A stretch of DNA of 50,958 bases from an uncultured Acidimicrobiales bacterium (GCA_905477545.1 CAJQGN010000005.1:1-50958); one strand, 5' to 3'; shown: positions 18,724 through 28,770, counted from the first letter of the stretch. Notes: generated by a model from the letters alone, not told the origin. Made by a program: numbers and translations.

Positions 18724-19683
18724 CTATTTCGGTAAAATAATATTATAGATACGTTCTAAATCACTTAGAGTGGCAAATGATATCTCTATTTTTCCCTTTT
18801 TTTGAGCATGATGAACGCTTACAGTGGTAGAAAAGTGTTCACTGAGTAGTCCTTCAACTTCTAAGAACGAAGCATTTTTTACAGCTCTCTCCTTTTTAGA
18901 GTTATCCACAGTTTTATCTACAGACTTCGCCAGTTTTTTTACTTCATTCTCAAGTTGTCGAACGGACCAAGCCTTCTTAATAGCTTGACGCGTTAAATTT
19001 TTCCGAACAAGTAGATCATCAATACCTAACAAGGCTCTACCGTGACCAGCAGACAATTCTCCGCTGACAATTGATTTCTGTGATTCTAAAGGAAGCTGCA
19101 ACAGCCTTAGGGAATTAGTAATCGTTGCTCGTCCCTTGCTCAGCATTTCACCTAAGTCATTATGGGTAACACCAAAATCTTCAAGAAGTTGTTTAAATGC
19201 TGAGGCTTCTTCAATAGCGTTAAGATCTTGTCGATGAATATTTTCAACCAACGCCTGAACAAGCGTCCTCTCATCATCAGCTTCTTTCACAATTGCTGGA
19301 ATAGTCGACAATCCTGCAAGTTGAGCAGCTCTCCAACGACGCTCTCCAGCAACTAGTTCAAAATAACCAGCAGGCTCTATAGCTCTAACAACTACAGGTT
19401 GCAAAACCCCAAACTCAACAATTGACGCTCTAAGAACTTCTAGTCCTTCGACATCGAAATGTTTACGTGGCTGCTGGCTATTTGCCTGAATTTTTAACAA
19501 TTCAATTTCTCTATAAACATCTATATTAGATGCACTATTACTATCCCAGGACGAAACTTCTTTGTTTGCTAATTCGTTCTCATCACCGATATTTACTAAT
19601 GGGATAGAGTTATCAATAACTTCCTCTGTATTTGGAATTAGAGCTTCCAAACCACGTCCTAAACCGCCAAGAGGTCGACTCAT
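18724..19683 (-). CDS. parB: ParB/Spo0J chromosome partitioning protein
   Basis: QPRKHFDVEGLEVLRASIVEFGVLQPVVVR...LVAGERRWRAAQLAGLSTIPAIV...ENIHRQDLNAIEEA. Confidence 0.97.
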   Translation of the reverse strand: MSRPLGGLGRGLEALIPNTEEVIDNSIPLVNIGDENELANKEVSSWDSNSASNIDVYREIELLKIQANSQQPRKHFDVEGLEVLRASIVEFGVLQPVVVRAIEPAGYFELVAGERRWRAAQLAGLSTIPAIVKEADDERTLVQALVENIHRQDLNAIEEASAFKQLLEDFGVTHNDLGEMLSKGRATITNSLRLLQLPLESQKSIVSGELSAGHGRALLGIDDLLVRKNLTRQAIKKAWSVRQLENEVKKLAKSVDKTVDNSKKERAVKNASFLEVEGLLSEHFSTTVSVHHAQKKGKIEISFATLSDLERIYNIILPK

Positions 19684-20477
19684 TGGTATATTCCTTTTCC
19701 ATTATTCTTGAAACCTATAGTTTGTTTGGCTATTTCATTTGCTAACGCTTTATAAGCAATCGCCCCTTTACTTAAAGAATCATATTGGTTCACCGGCTGG
19801 CCATAACTTGGTGCCTCAGACAACCTCACGGATCTCGGAATGACTGTTTCCCGAACCTGATCAGGAAAATGACCTCGCACTTCATTAACAACTTGTTCAG
19901 CTAGCCGCGTTCGCGCATCAAACATCACTAGAACAATTGAAGACACAAAAAGATCTTTGTTTAAATTTTGTTGAATCAATTTCACATTATTTAAAAGTTG
20001 ACCTAACCCTTCAAGGGCGTAATATTCACATTGAACGGGAATGACAACTTCTTCAGCCGCAGCAAGACCATTTATTGTTAAAATACCCAAGCTAGGTGGA
20101 CAATCGATAATAACATAGTCGTAATTATTCTGGACTACAGCAATCGCATTACGTAGTCTCAACTCGCGACTAAATACTGACACCAGTTCAATTTCTGCTC
20201 CAGCTAAATCTAAATTAGATGGGACCACAAACAGCCGCTGCATAGGTGTCTCTAAAATTGTCTCCTCGATAGTTTTTTGGCCTAGAAGCACCTGGTACAT
20301 CGATGAATAAAGGGTTCTAGGATCAATACCAACGCCAGTAGTAGCGTTTCCTTGAGGGTCTAAGTCGACTAACAGAGTCTTATAGCCAACTTCAGCAAGA
20401 CATGACGCCACATTAACTGCGGTAGTTGTCTTACCAACTCCGCCCTTTTGATTAGCGACAGCTATAACTCGAGCCAT
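19680..20477 (-). CDS. parA: ParA/Soj chromosome partitioning ATPase
   Basis: MARVIAVANQKGGVGKTTTAVNVASCLAE...LLVDLDPQGNATTG...IIDCPPSLGILTING. Confidence 0.97.
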   Translation of the reverse strand: MARVIAVANQKGGVGKTTTAVNVASCLAEVGYKTLLVDLDPQGNATTGVGIDPRTLYSSMYQVLLGQKTIEETILETPMQRLFVVPSNLDLAGAEIELVSVFSRELRLRNAIAVVQNNYDYVIIDCPPSLGILTINGLAAAEEVVIPVQCEYYALEGLGQLLNNVKLIQQNLNKDLFVSSIVLVMFDARTRLAEQVVNEVRGHFPDQVRETVIPRSVRLSEAPSYGQPVNQYDSLSKGAIAYKALANEIAKQTIGFKNNGKGIYQ

Positions 20478-20564
20478 CTAATCCCCATTCATACAGCGTT
20501 TAATAAAAATTACTGCCAACTCAAATAGACAAGTTGAAGTAAGCATTGATAATAACTATAGCTA

Positions 20565-20580
20565 TGTTTCACGTGAAACA
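20565..20580. promoter_or_regulatory. parS: parS site (perfect 16-bp consensus)
   Basis: TGTTTCACGTGAAACA, upstream of parA. Confidence 0.95.
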
Positions 20581-20606
20581 TAGCACTGTTCAACATCAGG
20601 ACTAAA

Positions 20607-20622
20607 GGTTGCACGTGAAACA
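20607..20622. promoter_or_regulatory. Second, degenerate parS (14/16)
   Basis: GGTTGCACGTGAAACA, 42 bp from the perfect site. Confidence 0.7.
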
Positions 20623-20643
20623 TCTAAGTGAACTCGCCAAAAT

Positions 20644-21252
20644 TCAATAAAGTGGAGTTTTTGACACTTTCTTCCATGTTCGAGGTATGAAAGCTGGACA
20701 TTCATTTCCAAGTAAAAGGGAGACGAATCTCGGTGGTCCTTCAAAATAATCTATTTCACTAAACCCTAATTCTAGTAAAGATTCCAACGGCCAGCGATCA
20801 CTTGCCTCTATTGGAGGTTCACTCACAACAAGTTTTCCATTTCGCTTCAACAGACCTGCTGAACACTCTGCGACAATAGCCGGAGTTCCAAATGATCTAC
20901 TAAAAATACCATCGAATTTTTCTCTGAATTTCTGCAAGTGAGCTAACTCTGTTACATCACCTAAAACAGCTTTCACTCGGTTTTGATACCCAAGGGTTTC
21001 TATCGCTGATTCAAGAAAACTTACCCTTTTCTCACCACGGTCAATTAAAACCATCTCAAGCTCAGGCACAATACTCGCGACAATCAAACCAGGTATCCCG
21101 CCGCCAGATCCTAAATCACACCAAAGCTCAGTAGGACTCAAACATGCTGCATCCAAATGCGCCTTTGAATGCTTCATGTACTGATCTATTGGTTCAAGAC
21201 CAATGAATCCCAATGCTTGAGCACGCGTCAGAACTTCAACAAGTTTTGACAC
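20644..21252 (-). CDS. rsmG: 16S rRNA (guanine-N7) methyltransferase RsmG/GidB
   Basis: WCDLGSGGGIPGLIVASIVPELEMVLIDRGEKRVSFLE; position next to parA. Confidence 0.94.
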   Translation of the reverse strand: MSKLVEVLTRAQALGFIGLEPIDQYMKHSKAHLDAACLSPTELWCDLGSGGGIPGLIVASIVPELEMVLIDRGEKRVSFLESAIETLGYQNRVKAVLGDVTELAHLQKFREKFDGIFSRSFGTPAIVAECSAGLLKRNGKLVVSEPPIEASDRWPLESLLELGFSEIDYFEGPPRFVSLLLGNECPAFIPRTWKKVSKTPLY

Positions 21253-21266
21253 TAGTTACTTTGTTT

Positions 21267-21755
21267 TCAAGCTTTTGAAGGAATAAGAACCACTCGACGA
21301 CGTGGTTCGTCGCCGACCGAAATAGTCGATATTCCCTCTATTTCATTTGCTGTATCGTGAACAACTTTTCGATCCGCGGCGTTCATGGTCTCAAGACCTC
21401 TTTCAACACCGTCTCCGAGCACTGACTTGGCTAATTCTTGAACATAAGCTTGCAGTACTTCTCGTCGACGCTGTCTGAAACCAGCAACATCCACTCGAAT
21501 ACGAGCACGATTAGCACCAGGTAATCGGCGCTGAAGCATCGTCTTAGTGACTTCATGTAACGCCACTAAATGACTACCACGGGGACCAATCAAAGCTCCT
21601 AAAGCTGTTTTCTCTCCAGCTAAATTAACTTCAAAGCTATCATCATCAGCTGATACGTTCTCTGCAGATGCCTGAAGGCCAAAAGATTTGGCTAGACCTT
21701 CTAAGAATTCACCAACCATTTTCTGTTGTTCTTCTACTGTTATTTCACTACTCAT
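21267..21755 (-). CDS. jag: Jag/KhpB-like RNA-binding protein, KH and R3H domains only
   Basis: LIGPRGSHLVALHEVTKTMLQRR (KH); MNAADRKVVHDTANEIEGISTISVGDEPRRRVVLIP (R3H). SD-like AGGAG upstream of ATG. Confidence 0.9.
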   Translation of the reverse strand: MSSEITVEEQQKMVGEFLEGLAKSFGLQASAENVSADDDSFEVNLAGEKTALGALIGPRGSHLVALHEVTKTMLQRRLPGANRARIRVDVAGFRQRRREVLQAYVQELAKSVLGDGVERGLETMNAADRKVVHDTANEIEGISTISVGDEPRRRVVLIPSKA

Positions 21756-21792
21756 CGCAGTCTCCTGCTTGTTAAACGGGGTAATTTATCCC

Positions 21793-22407
21793 CTACTGGG
21801 CGATTTTACGTGTTCTACTTTTAGTTGTTACTGAATCACTATTAGAAACATCAGATTTTCCACTAACTGTCATATTCGTCTTTTTTGGGATGTTGTTTGA
21901 ATAAATTGACTTAGAACCATCATTATTCTTTGATGAATTATCACTTAAGGTCCTTTTCCGCCTAACTACTCCATCACTATCATTAGTTTTATTTAAATCT
22001 TCTAATTTTACAGATTCCTGATTAATAGTTCTAGACCGAGACACTGTCTGCGTATTTACTTTTCTTGTTTTATTCTGGTTTTTAATCGAAGACTGGTTTT
22101 GATTTTTAGCTTTCCTAATATCTGAGGGCTTTTTTATATGAGAGGCTTTAGCAGGCCCATTAGATTTAGTTTTTTTAGCCTCATAACGATTTTTCTTCCC
22201 TTTATATACCCGCTCTAATTTTTGTGGCGGTGTTAAAGGTTTTAATCTTGCCCTAATTTGAGCAGGAGTTCGTCTAAAACTAAACAAAGATTTCTTAGCC
22301 TCTGAGATTGTCTCAAACTCTGCATCCTCAATCGTCACAGACAATTGTTCTAAAGCTATTTCCTGTGCCTCTTCAACCGTGTCCCCCGACGTTAAAATCC
22401 AATCCAT
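21793..22407 (-). CDS. Jag N-terminal-domain protein with long basic/polar low-complexity tail
   Basis: MDWILTSGDTVEEAQEIALEQLSVTIEDAEFETISEAKKSLFSF resembles Jag_N; the rest is Lys/Asn/Ser/Arg-rich. Confidence 0.75.
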   Translation of the reverse strand: MDWILTSGDTVEEAQEIALEQLSVTIEDAEFETISEAKKSLFSFRRTPAQIRARLKPLTPPQKLERVYKGKKNRYEAKKTKSNGPAKASHIKKPSDIRKAKNQNQSSIKNQNKTRKVNTQTVSRSRTINQESVKLEDLNKTNDSDGVVRRKRTLSDNSSKNNDGSKSIYSNNIPKKTNMTVSGKSDVSNSDSVTTKSRTRKIAQ

Positions 22408-22412
22408 TGCTA

Positions 22413-23447
22413 TTACTTTCGTTTTTTCCGGGTACGCCCATCACCTGATGTACGTTTACTTTGAATTGACTGAGGCTTCTTCGCCTCACCTTTTTTAGTT
22501 GTTTCTGTTCTGGTCCGAGATCGCTGTTTTTTAGGCAAATTCTCATTACTCTTTTGCCTCTTTTTACTACGCTCGGCTCGCTCATCTCTGCGCGACTCTT
22601 CCGCGGCCAAAGCTTTATTCGACTTACGATTTTTAATTTCTTTGGGGGTTATTTCAACAGGATCAATTTCCTCAACATCAATTGGATCGTCTTTCCCGTC
22701 AGAAGTTGATGCTAACATTACGGGCTTCATCGTCGCGTGAATAAAGGCTTGTTGCCCAATTCGGTAAAGACTTGAAGCTATAAAATAGATCCCTAAAGCT
22801 GCCGGAACCATGAAAGCAAACACCGGAAGCATGTATGGCATAATCTTCATCAACATTTCCATCTGTTGATTTGTAGATGGTGCATTTCCTCGCCGCGACT
22901 TCATTTGCTTTTGTTGGAACCATGACAAAATAAATGTGACGCCCACTAAAAGTAAATAAGGAAGAGATTCAACAAAATCTATCTTAAGTACATCAACAGC
23001 TCGCCTTGATAAATCAACTCCAAATGAAACCATTTGGCCAGCTTCTTCAACCAAATCAACATATAAATCTGATTCCTTATCAAGGTACTTAGGATCTGGT
23101 TCTCCGTTTGAACCAACATGGGCAAGACCATTAATAACTCTATAGAGTACAAAAAATACCGGTAACTGAACTAATGATGGTAGACACCCGCCTAACGGGC
23201 TAACGCCGTTTTTGGAATAAAGCGCCATCATTTCTTCGTTTAGTTTCTGACGATCATTTTTGTTACGTGTTTGAATCCGTTTTAGTTCTGGCTGTAATTC
23301 CTGCATTCTCATCATCGAACGCGTACCTTTGAGCGTTAACGGTGTAAATACAAGCATTATTATCAAAGTAAGAAGACTTATTGATAATGAATAGTCGCTA
23401 GTTATTGCATAAAACCAGGCTAAAACACCGGCTATTACATCAAACAT
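22413..23447 (-). CDS. yidC: Membrane protein insertase YidC/Oxa1 with long basic C-terminal tail
   Basis: SLLTLIIMLVFTPLTLKGTRSMMRMQELQPELKRIQ...GVSPLGGCLPSLVQLPVFFVLYRVI. Confidence 0.96.
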   Translation of the reverse strand: MFDVIAGVLAWFYAITSDYSLSISLLTLIIMLVFTPLTLKGTRSMMRMQELQPELKRIQTRNKNDRQKLNEEMMALYSKNGVSPLGGCLPSLVQLPVFFVLYRVINGLAHVGSNGEPDPKYLDKESDLYVDLVEEAGQMVSFGVDLSRRAVDVLKIDFVESLPYLLLVGVTFILSWFQQKQMKSRRGNAPSTNQQMEMLMKIMPYMLPVFAFMVPAALGIYFIASSLYRIGQQAFIHATMKPVMLASTSDGKDDPIDVEEIDPVEITPKEIKNRKSNKALAAEESRRDERAERSKKRQKSNENLPKKQRSRTRTETTKKGEAKKPQSIQSKRTSGDGRTRKKRK

Positions 23448-23713
23448 GAGTTCTCAGTTCTAGTTACTCGGGCAGGCACAGGATCAAAGCCCTTTCCCCC
23501 CCACGGATGACAACGTCCAATTCGACGTAAAGAAAGAACAGAGCCCTTCAATGATCCATGTATATTTATAGAATCATATGCATATTCTGAACAGGTTGGT
23601 ATAAATCGGCATACGGGAGTGCGGCTTCTCGGGAAAAATCTATAAAATTTTATGAAACCTACAAGGATTTTTTTTATAGGAGAATTGTCGCCAGCTATTT
23701 TAAAACACTTCAT
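23435..23713 (-). CDS. yidD: Membrane protein insertion efficiency factor YidD
   Basis: LVGFIKFYRFFPRSRTPVCRFIPTCSEYAYDSINIHG...RIGRCHPWGGKGFDPVP. Confidence 0.96.
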   Translation of the reverse strand: MKCFKIAGDNSPIKKILVGFIKFYRFFPRSRTPVCRFIPTCSEYAYDSINIHGSLKGSVLSLRRIGRCHPWGGKGFDPVPARVTRTENSCLM

Positions 23714-24036
23714 TAGACGTTCTCAGCTCTCGCTAAAAGTAGCGACATGTCCTCACAAATTTGCGAATACGTTATTGATCGAGCGTTACGACGGCTACCA
23801 ATTAAATATCTGCCCGTCCTAATACTCATACCTTTATCATTCAAACAACTTTTTATACGTCTCCTAAGAAGATTTCTGTAAACTGCATTTCCTATTTTGC
23901 GGTTAAAAGCAAACGCAACGCGAGGGTTGGAAATGTTTGGATCTGGAGCAAACATCATCCAAAGAATTGGCCCGTTAAGCCGTTTCCCCTGGCTTATAGC
24001 TGCAAAATCAGCCTTTAGACTACATCTATCGATCAA
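23713..24036 (-). CDS. rnpA: Ribonuclease P protein component
   Basis: [28 protein letters not shown]; located between rpmH and yidD. Confidence 0.93.
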   Translation of the reverse strand: MIDRCSLKADFAAISQGKRLNGPILWMMFAPDPNISNPRVAFAFNRKIGNAVYRNLLRRRIKSCLNDKGMSIRTGRYLIGSRRNARSITYSQICEDMSLLLARAENV

Positions 24037-24167
24037 GCGCTAAGTCTCTGACGACCTTTAAGGCGTCTTCCTTTTACGATAGATCGCCCCGCCTTAGTTG
24101 ACATTCGATGACGAAACCCGTGTTTACGGGATCTTCGACGGGTATTAGGTTGAAAGGTACGTTTCAT
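24033..24167 (-). CDS. rpmH: 50S ribosomal protein L34 (44 aa, missing from ORF track)
   Basis: Reverse translation: [48 protein letters not shown] overlap with the rnpA start. Confidence 0.98.
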   Translation of the reverse strand: MKRTFQPNTRRRSRKHGFRHRMSTKAGRSIVKGRRLKGRQRLSA

Positions 24168-24599
24168 AATTCGGCCTCCAAATCGGCCGTAAAGACGAAG
24201 CTGCCTTCATTGAACCGAATAAGTAACCGAGCCTGAGTGGTCAACGATCTCTGCCGCTACCAGGTCCAGTTAATTCTTATTAAGCTCAAGAAAACAATTT
24301 CGAGATTTTTAGGACACTTTAGTGGCAGGTCCAAGACCAAACCACACACACGCCTAATCTTAGAGGGATTTGTCTAACAAATGAAATTTAAACAAGGAAT
24401 GCTGTATTCCTCGCGCGGAGCGTGCTTAATACGAATATAAAAGTGCCATAAAACTACTAAAAGTGATAATTTGGCATTAACTAGTCACTCAGTGCTAGGT
24501 TCCACAACACTAGATCCTGATTAGTTAGGGGTTTTACACAGCAGCCACAGGTTTTCCACATGTGCTCATTTGTGTTCTATTTTGATTGGTGTTCGATTA

Positions 24600-26027
24600 A
24601 TGAATGAAAATACTAACTCTAATAAAGACATACAGAGTATCTGGGCTACTTGTAGAGGACTTTTACGTAGTCAAGTTTCTGAAGCCGTGTGGTTGACATC
24701 TTTTCGCGATCTTCTGGTATCCGAAATAAGTAGCCAAAAAACGGTCCTTATTGCACCCAGTGCTGTAATTCGTGATCGCGTTATGAACAGGTATCTTCCT
24801 ATGGTCCAAGCTGCTCTATATGAAGCAGGAGCTCAAAGCACAAATATTCAAATTGATGTAACGACAGCAACTACCGCAACAAGCGATGATAAATATGTCG
24901 ATACCACAATTGTTATCACTCCAGATGGATCAGATCTACAAGATCGGTTAGAACATGTTACACCTACTCCGCCATTACCTAGTAATCGTTCTTACACCGA
25001 CACTATAAATTCCCGTTACACTTTCGATTCGTTTGTAACTGGAACCAGCAATAGATTTGCACATGCAGCAGCATTAGCAGTTGCTGAAACCCCAGGACGT
25101 AGCTATAACCCATTATTTATTCATGGAAGTGCCGGCCTTGGTAAGACTCACCTTCTGCAAGGAATAGTTCATTACATTCACAACACATACCCAAATTACA
25201 AAGCTCGATATGTCTCGACCGAGACCTTTTTAAATGAGTTTGTTGAAGCTATTAAAACATCTACGACAAGTACCTTTAAACGCAGATACCGAGATATTGA
25301 CGTTCTTCTTATTGATGACATTCAATTCATGGAAGGTAAAGAAGGTTTACAAGAAGAATTTTTCCACACTTTTAATTCATTACACGGAGCTGGACGCCAG
25401 GTAGTTCTGTCATCAGATCGTCCACCGAGAAACATTGCAACTTTAGAAGATCGGCTCAGGAGTCGTTTTGAATGGGGACTTATAACTGATATTCAGCCAC
25501 CAGATATTGAGACCAGATTAGCGATTTTAAGGAAAAAAACAGAGTCTCAACAAACTAATGTCCCTGATGATGTTCTTGAATTTATAGCAAGTCTAATAAC
25601 CAACAATATTCGGGAGTTGGAAGGTGCTTTGATCAGGGTAAGCGCATATGCATCACTAACACAAGAACCACTTACTAGTGACTTAGCAAAGCGAGTTCTC
25701 GGAGACATAGGATCAGGGAGAGACTCTCGTCCGATTACGCCTGGCGTAATTATGGATGCAACTTCTGAAATGTTTGGGTATGAACTCGAAGAACTTAAGG
25801 GTAAAAGACGCCATAGAAGCCTTGTTCAAGCTCGTCAAATAAGTATGTACGTCGTTCGGGAGTTAACCGATTTAAGCTATCCAGCTATTGCTAGAGAATT
25901 TGGTGGAAGAGATCACACCACGGTTATGCACGCAGTAGAAAAAGTCGGCAAGCAGATGGCTGAGCGGCGACAGGTTTATGATCAAGTGAGTGCCTTAATA
26001 TCAGACATTAAATCTAATAGACCATAA
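24600..26027 (+). CDS. dnaA: Chromosomal replication initiator DnaA (ORF track start 24570)
   Basis: [50 protein letters not shown]...[18 protein letters not shown]. Confidence 0.98.
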   Translation: MNENTNSNKDIQSIWATCRGLLRSQVSEAVWLTSFRDLLVSEISSQKTVLIAPSAVIRDRVMNRYLPMVQAALYEAGAQSTNIQIDVTTATTATSDDKYVDTTIVITPDGSDLQDRLEHVTPTPPLPSNRSYTDTINSRYTFDSFVTGTSNRFAHAAALAVAETPGRSYNPLFIHGSAGLGKTHLLQGIVHYIHNTYPNYKARYVSTETFLNEFVEAIKTSTTSTFKRRYRDIDVLLIDDIQFMEGKEGLQEEFFHTFNSLHGAGRQVVLSSDRPPRNIATLEDRLRSRFEWGLITDIQPPDIETRLAILRKKTESQQTNVPDDVLEFIASLITNNIRELEGALIRVSAYASLTQEPLTSDLAKRVLGDIGSGRDSRPITPGVIMDATSEMFGYELEELKGKRRHRSLVQARQISMYVVRELTDLSYPAIAREFGGRDHTTVMHAVEKVGKQMAERRQVYDQVSALISDIKSNRP

Positions 26028-26263
26028 AGTTATAATGCAAGGAGAACCAGTGGACAATAATGTGTGTTTACTTGTGGATAATATGCACTCGTACACAACC
26101 ATTATCACCTATAGGCTTTACCCAAAATTCCTTGTGGACACCTGTGCAGAGTAGTGTTGACAAGTAAATGATGCTTGACCTGCACTTATAGGTACTTCTC
26201 CACAATCCACAAGCCTTATTGCTACTACTAAATATTTATATCTATTGATAGAAAGGTAATGAC
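26028..26263. other. oriC: Predicted oriC (dnaA-dnaN intergenic region)
   Basis: DnaA boxes: TGTGGATAA 26073-26081 (perfect), AGTGGACAA 26049-26057 (1 mismatch to TTGTCCACA), TTCTCCACA 26196-26204, CAATCCACA 26203-26211, TGTGGACAC 26133-26141; AT-rich stretch 26222-26250. Confidence 0.85.
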
Positions 26264-27370
26264 ATGAAGTTTCGATGTGAACGCGATGCTCTTGTCGATC
26301 AACTAACGGCCAGCAGCAGGGCTGTCAGTAATCGTGGTGGTGCTCTTCCGGTACTGACTGGTGTATTTTTATCAGCAGAAAATGACATGTTAACAATTAC
26401 TGGCAGTGATCTGGATTTAACAGTCCGTGCAAGTCTTCCTGTGACTGTTATCAATGAAGGTAGAGCGATAGTGCCAGCGCGGTTAATTGTTGATATCGTC
26501 CGGTCGCTCGATTCAGGGGCTGTTGAAATTTCCATTCAAGGAGACGAGGCAAAAATTTCAGGTGGTAGATCAAACTTCGCTCTGCGGACTCTACCCGTGG
26601 ATGATTTTCCAATATTGCCCGAACCATCTGGTAATAAAGTGACTGTTACCTCGGAGGCATTATCATATGGACTTCGTCAAGTAGTAATGGCTGCAAGTGG
26701 TGATGATGCTCGCCCGATACTTACAGGAGTACTGCTTTCGGCTGAAGAAGGCGGGCTACGTTTAGTTGCAACCGATTCTTACAGGTTGGCAGTCCGTGAT
26801 TTACCAGACGCGACAGTTCTAAATGAAGGACAAAAGGTTTTAGTTCCATCTAGAGCATTAAATGAATTAATCCGTATTCTGGGTGATGCTGATGAAGTGG
26901 TAGTTCGTCTTGGGGATAGAGACGTGACGTTTGATGTAGTAACAGATACCGGTTCTGTTCAAGTCACTACAAGGCTAATTGAAGGGGAATTCCCTAATTA
27001 TCGTCAACTGATTCCAAGCTCATATCCGAACCAAGTCGTGGTAGCTAGAGAACCACTGCTTGAAGCTGTGAGGAGAGTAAAATTGATGGCGAGAGAAGCA
27101 ACACCTCTTCGTATCACTCAAAAACTTAATGTCTTAGAACTCATGGCAATTACTCAAGATGTCGGACAAGCTCATGAGGAAGTAGACGCCAAATATGACG
27201 GTGAAGAATTAACTGTTGCATTTAATGCTGAATATCTCATTCAAGGCCTAGAAGCAGCCACGGGCGATGAAGTTGTTCTGGAAACTTTAGACGCGTTAAA
27301 ACCTGCAGTATTAAGATCAAATAGCGGCGGAGACTTTTTATATCTTCTTATGCCAGTACGAGTTTCTTAG
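26264..27370 (+). CDS. dnaN: DNA polymerase III beta clamp
   Basis: MKFRCERDALVDQLTASSRAVSNRGGALPVLTGVFLSAEN...YLIQGLEA...LMPVRVS. Confidence 0.97.
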   Translation: MKFRCERDALVDQLTASSRAVSNRGGALPVLTGVFLSAENDMLTITGSDLDLTVRASLPVTVINEGRAIVPARLIVDIVRSLDSGAVEISIQGDEAKISGGRSNFALRTLPVDDFPILPEPSGNKVTVTSEALSYGLRQVVMAASGDDARPILTGVLLSAEEGGLRLVATDSYRLAVRDLPDATVLNEGQKVLVPSRALNELIRILGDADEVVVRLGDRDVTFDVVTDTGSVQVTTRLIEGEFPNYRQLIPSSYPNQVVVAREPLLEAVRRVKLMAREATPLRITQKLNVLELMAITQDVGQAHEEVDAKYDGEELTVAFNAEYLIQGLEAATGDEVVLETLDALKPAVLRSNSGGDFLYLLMPVRVS

Positions 27371-27389
27371 TAGAAATAGTTGGACAACT

Positions 27390-28481
27390 ATGATTGTCAG
27401 TCAACTGTGGCTTATAGATTTTCGCAACCATGTGTCTACCGAACTGGAACTTCATCCAGGTGTAACTCTAATAACCGGCCAAAATGGTCATGGGAAAACA
27501 AATCTTTTAGAAGGTTTATCTCTGTTAAATGGGCATAAATCTTTTAGGGGAGCAAGTTCAGAATCATTAGTTAAAAGCGGCTGTGAATTTGCAGTAATTC
27601 GTGCGCAAATAGTTCGTCATGATCGTGAACACTTGATAGAAATGAAGATTGTTGCTTCTGGGAGATCACGGGTTCAACTTAATCGGCAAGCGGTTAAAAG
27701 ATTTAAAGATTTGTCGGACACCGTAAGCATTGTTGTCTTTAGCCCTGACGATTTGGAACTTATTAAAGGCTCCCCGGGAATAAGAAGAAATTATATAGAT
27801 GAAATTTTATTAAGTTGTGACAAAAAATATCGTCTAGTGAAGACAAATTTTGATCGAGTTATAAAGCAAAGAAATAATTTGTTAAAACAGGGCCGGGGAC
27901 GACTAACAAAAGATTTAGAAGCATCTTTGTCTATTTGGAATTCACAATTTGTTGAACTTAGTAAAGTTATTAGTAAGAGTAGGACTGAATTGGTTCGCGA
28001 TATTGAACCTTTAGTAGATACGTTTTATTCTCAAGTTGCAGGTAAAGAAGAGCAAGTTAAGTTCAGATATGAAACAACATGGATGGATAAGGGATTAGAC
28101 AAAGCACTTCATGAGGTAAAGCACGAAGAATTGCGACGAGGCACGACGTTGGTGGGACCCCATCGAGATGATGTGATAATTGATCTTAATAAATTAGTTT
28201 CCCGTACACATTCGTCGCAAGGAGAACAAAGAAGCCTTGCACTGGCGCTTCGGTTGTCTGAACACAGCTATGTGGCACAAAAAATTAATGATTCACCTCT
28301 TATCCTTCTTGATGATGTTTTTTCTGAGCTCGATGAAGGACGTAGTAAGAGGTTAGTTGAGTGCTTACCAAGTGCGCAGATCATTTTGACATCAGCAACT
28401 GGAACTATTCCAGTAGGTATCAATCCTGGGAAAATACTTAAAGTTTTGAATGGCAATGTAAGTTTAAGTGAAGATGGATAA
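27390..28481 (+). CDS. recF: DNA replication/repair protein RecF
   Basis: LWLIDFRNHVSTELELHPGVTLITGQNGHGKTNLLEGLSLL...HSSQGEQRSLALALRLSE...PLILLDDVFSELDEGR. Confidence 0.96.
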   Translation: MIVSQLWLIDFRNHVSTELELHPGVTLITGQNGHGKTNLLEGLSLLNGHKSFRGASSESLVKSGCEFAVIRAQIVRHDREHLIEMKIVASGRSRVQLNRQAVKRFKDLSDTVSIVVFSPDDLELIKGSPGIRRNYIDEILLSCDKKYRLVKTNFDRVIKQRNNLLKQGRGRLTKDLEASLSIWNSQFVELSKVISKSRTELVRDIEPLVDTFYSQVAGKEEQVKFRYETTWMDKGLDKALHEVKHEELRRGTTLVGPHRDDVIIDLNKLVSRTHSSQGEQRSLALALRLSEHSYVAQKINDSPLILLDDVFSELDEGRSKRLVECLPSAQIILTSATGTIPVGINPGKILKVLNGNVSLSEDG

Positions 28482-28770
28482 CCAACAAGTCAGAAATATT
28501 GCTGATTCAATCAAAAGGGTTATCGATGGACTAGGGCCAAATTCAGAAATATTGGAAGTTCATAGTCATTGGGAAGAAGTAGTCGGAAAAACAATAGCCG
28601 AACACTGTGCTCCTAAAAAGCTTGAGCAAAATGTTCTGTTAGTTGAAGTTGACCACCCCGGCTGGTCAACAGAGATTAGATATTTGGAGTCTGATTTACT
28701 AGAGCGGTTGAACAAAAAAATTCCAAAACTAGATGTGTCTGAAATAAAAGTTCGTGTGAGGAGTAAATGA
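28468..28770 (+). CDS. DUF721 (DciA-like) protein
   Basis: HWEEVVGKTIAEHCAPKKLEQNVLLVEVDHPGWSTEIRYLESDLLERLNKK; recF-gyrB interval. Confidence 0.88.
   Translation: MKMDNQQVRNIADSIKRVIDGLGPNSEILEVHSHWEEVVGKTIAEHCAPKKLEQNVLLVEVDHPGWSTEIRYLESDLLERLNKKIPKLDVSEIKVRVRSK

Noticed and set aside
20562-20744. 60-aa - strand ORF
   Set aside because: Spans parS and the rsmG 3' end in another frame; no protein-like features.
24376-24440. Short ORF MKFKQGMLYSSRGACLIRI upstream of dnaA as a leader peptide
   Set aside because: Very short, no SD, no attenuator-like structure linked to dnaA.
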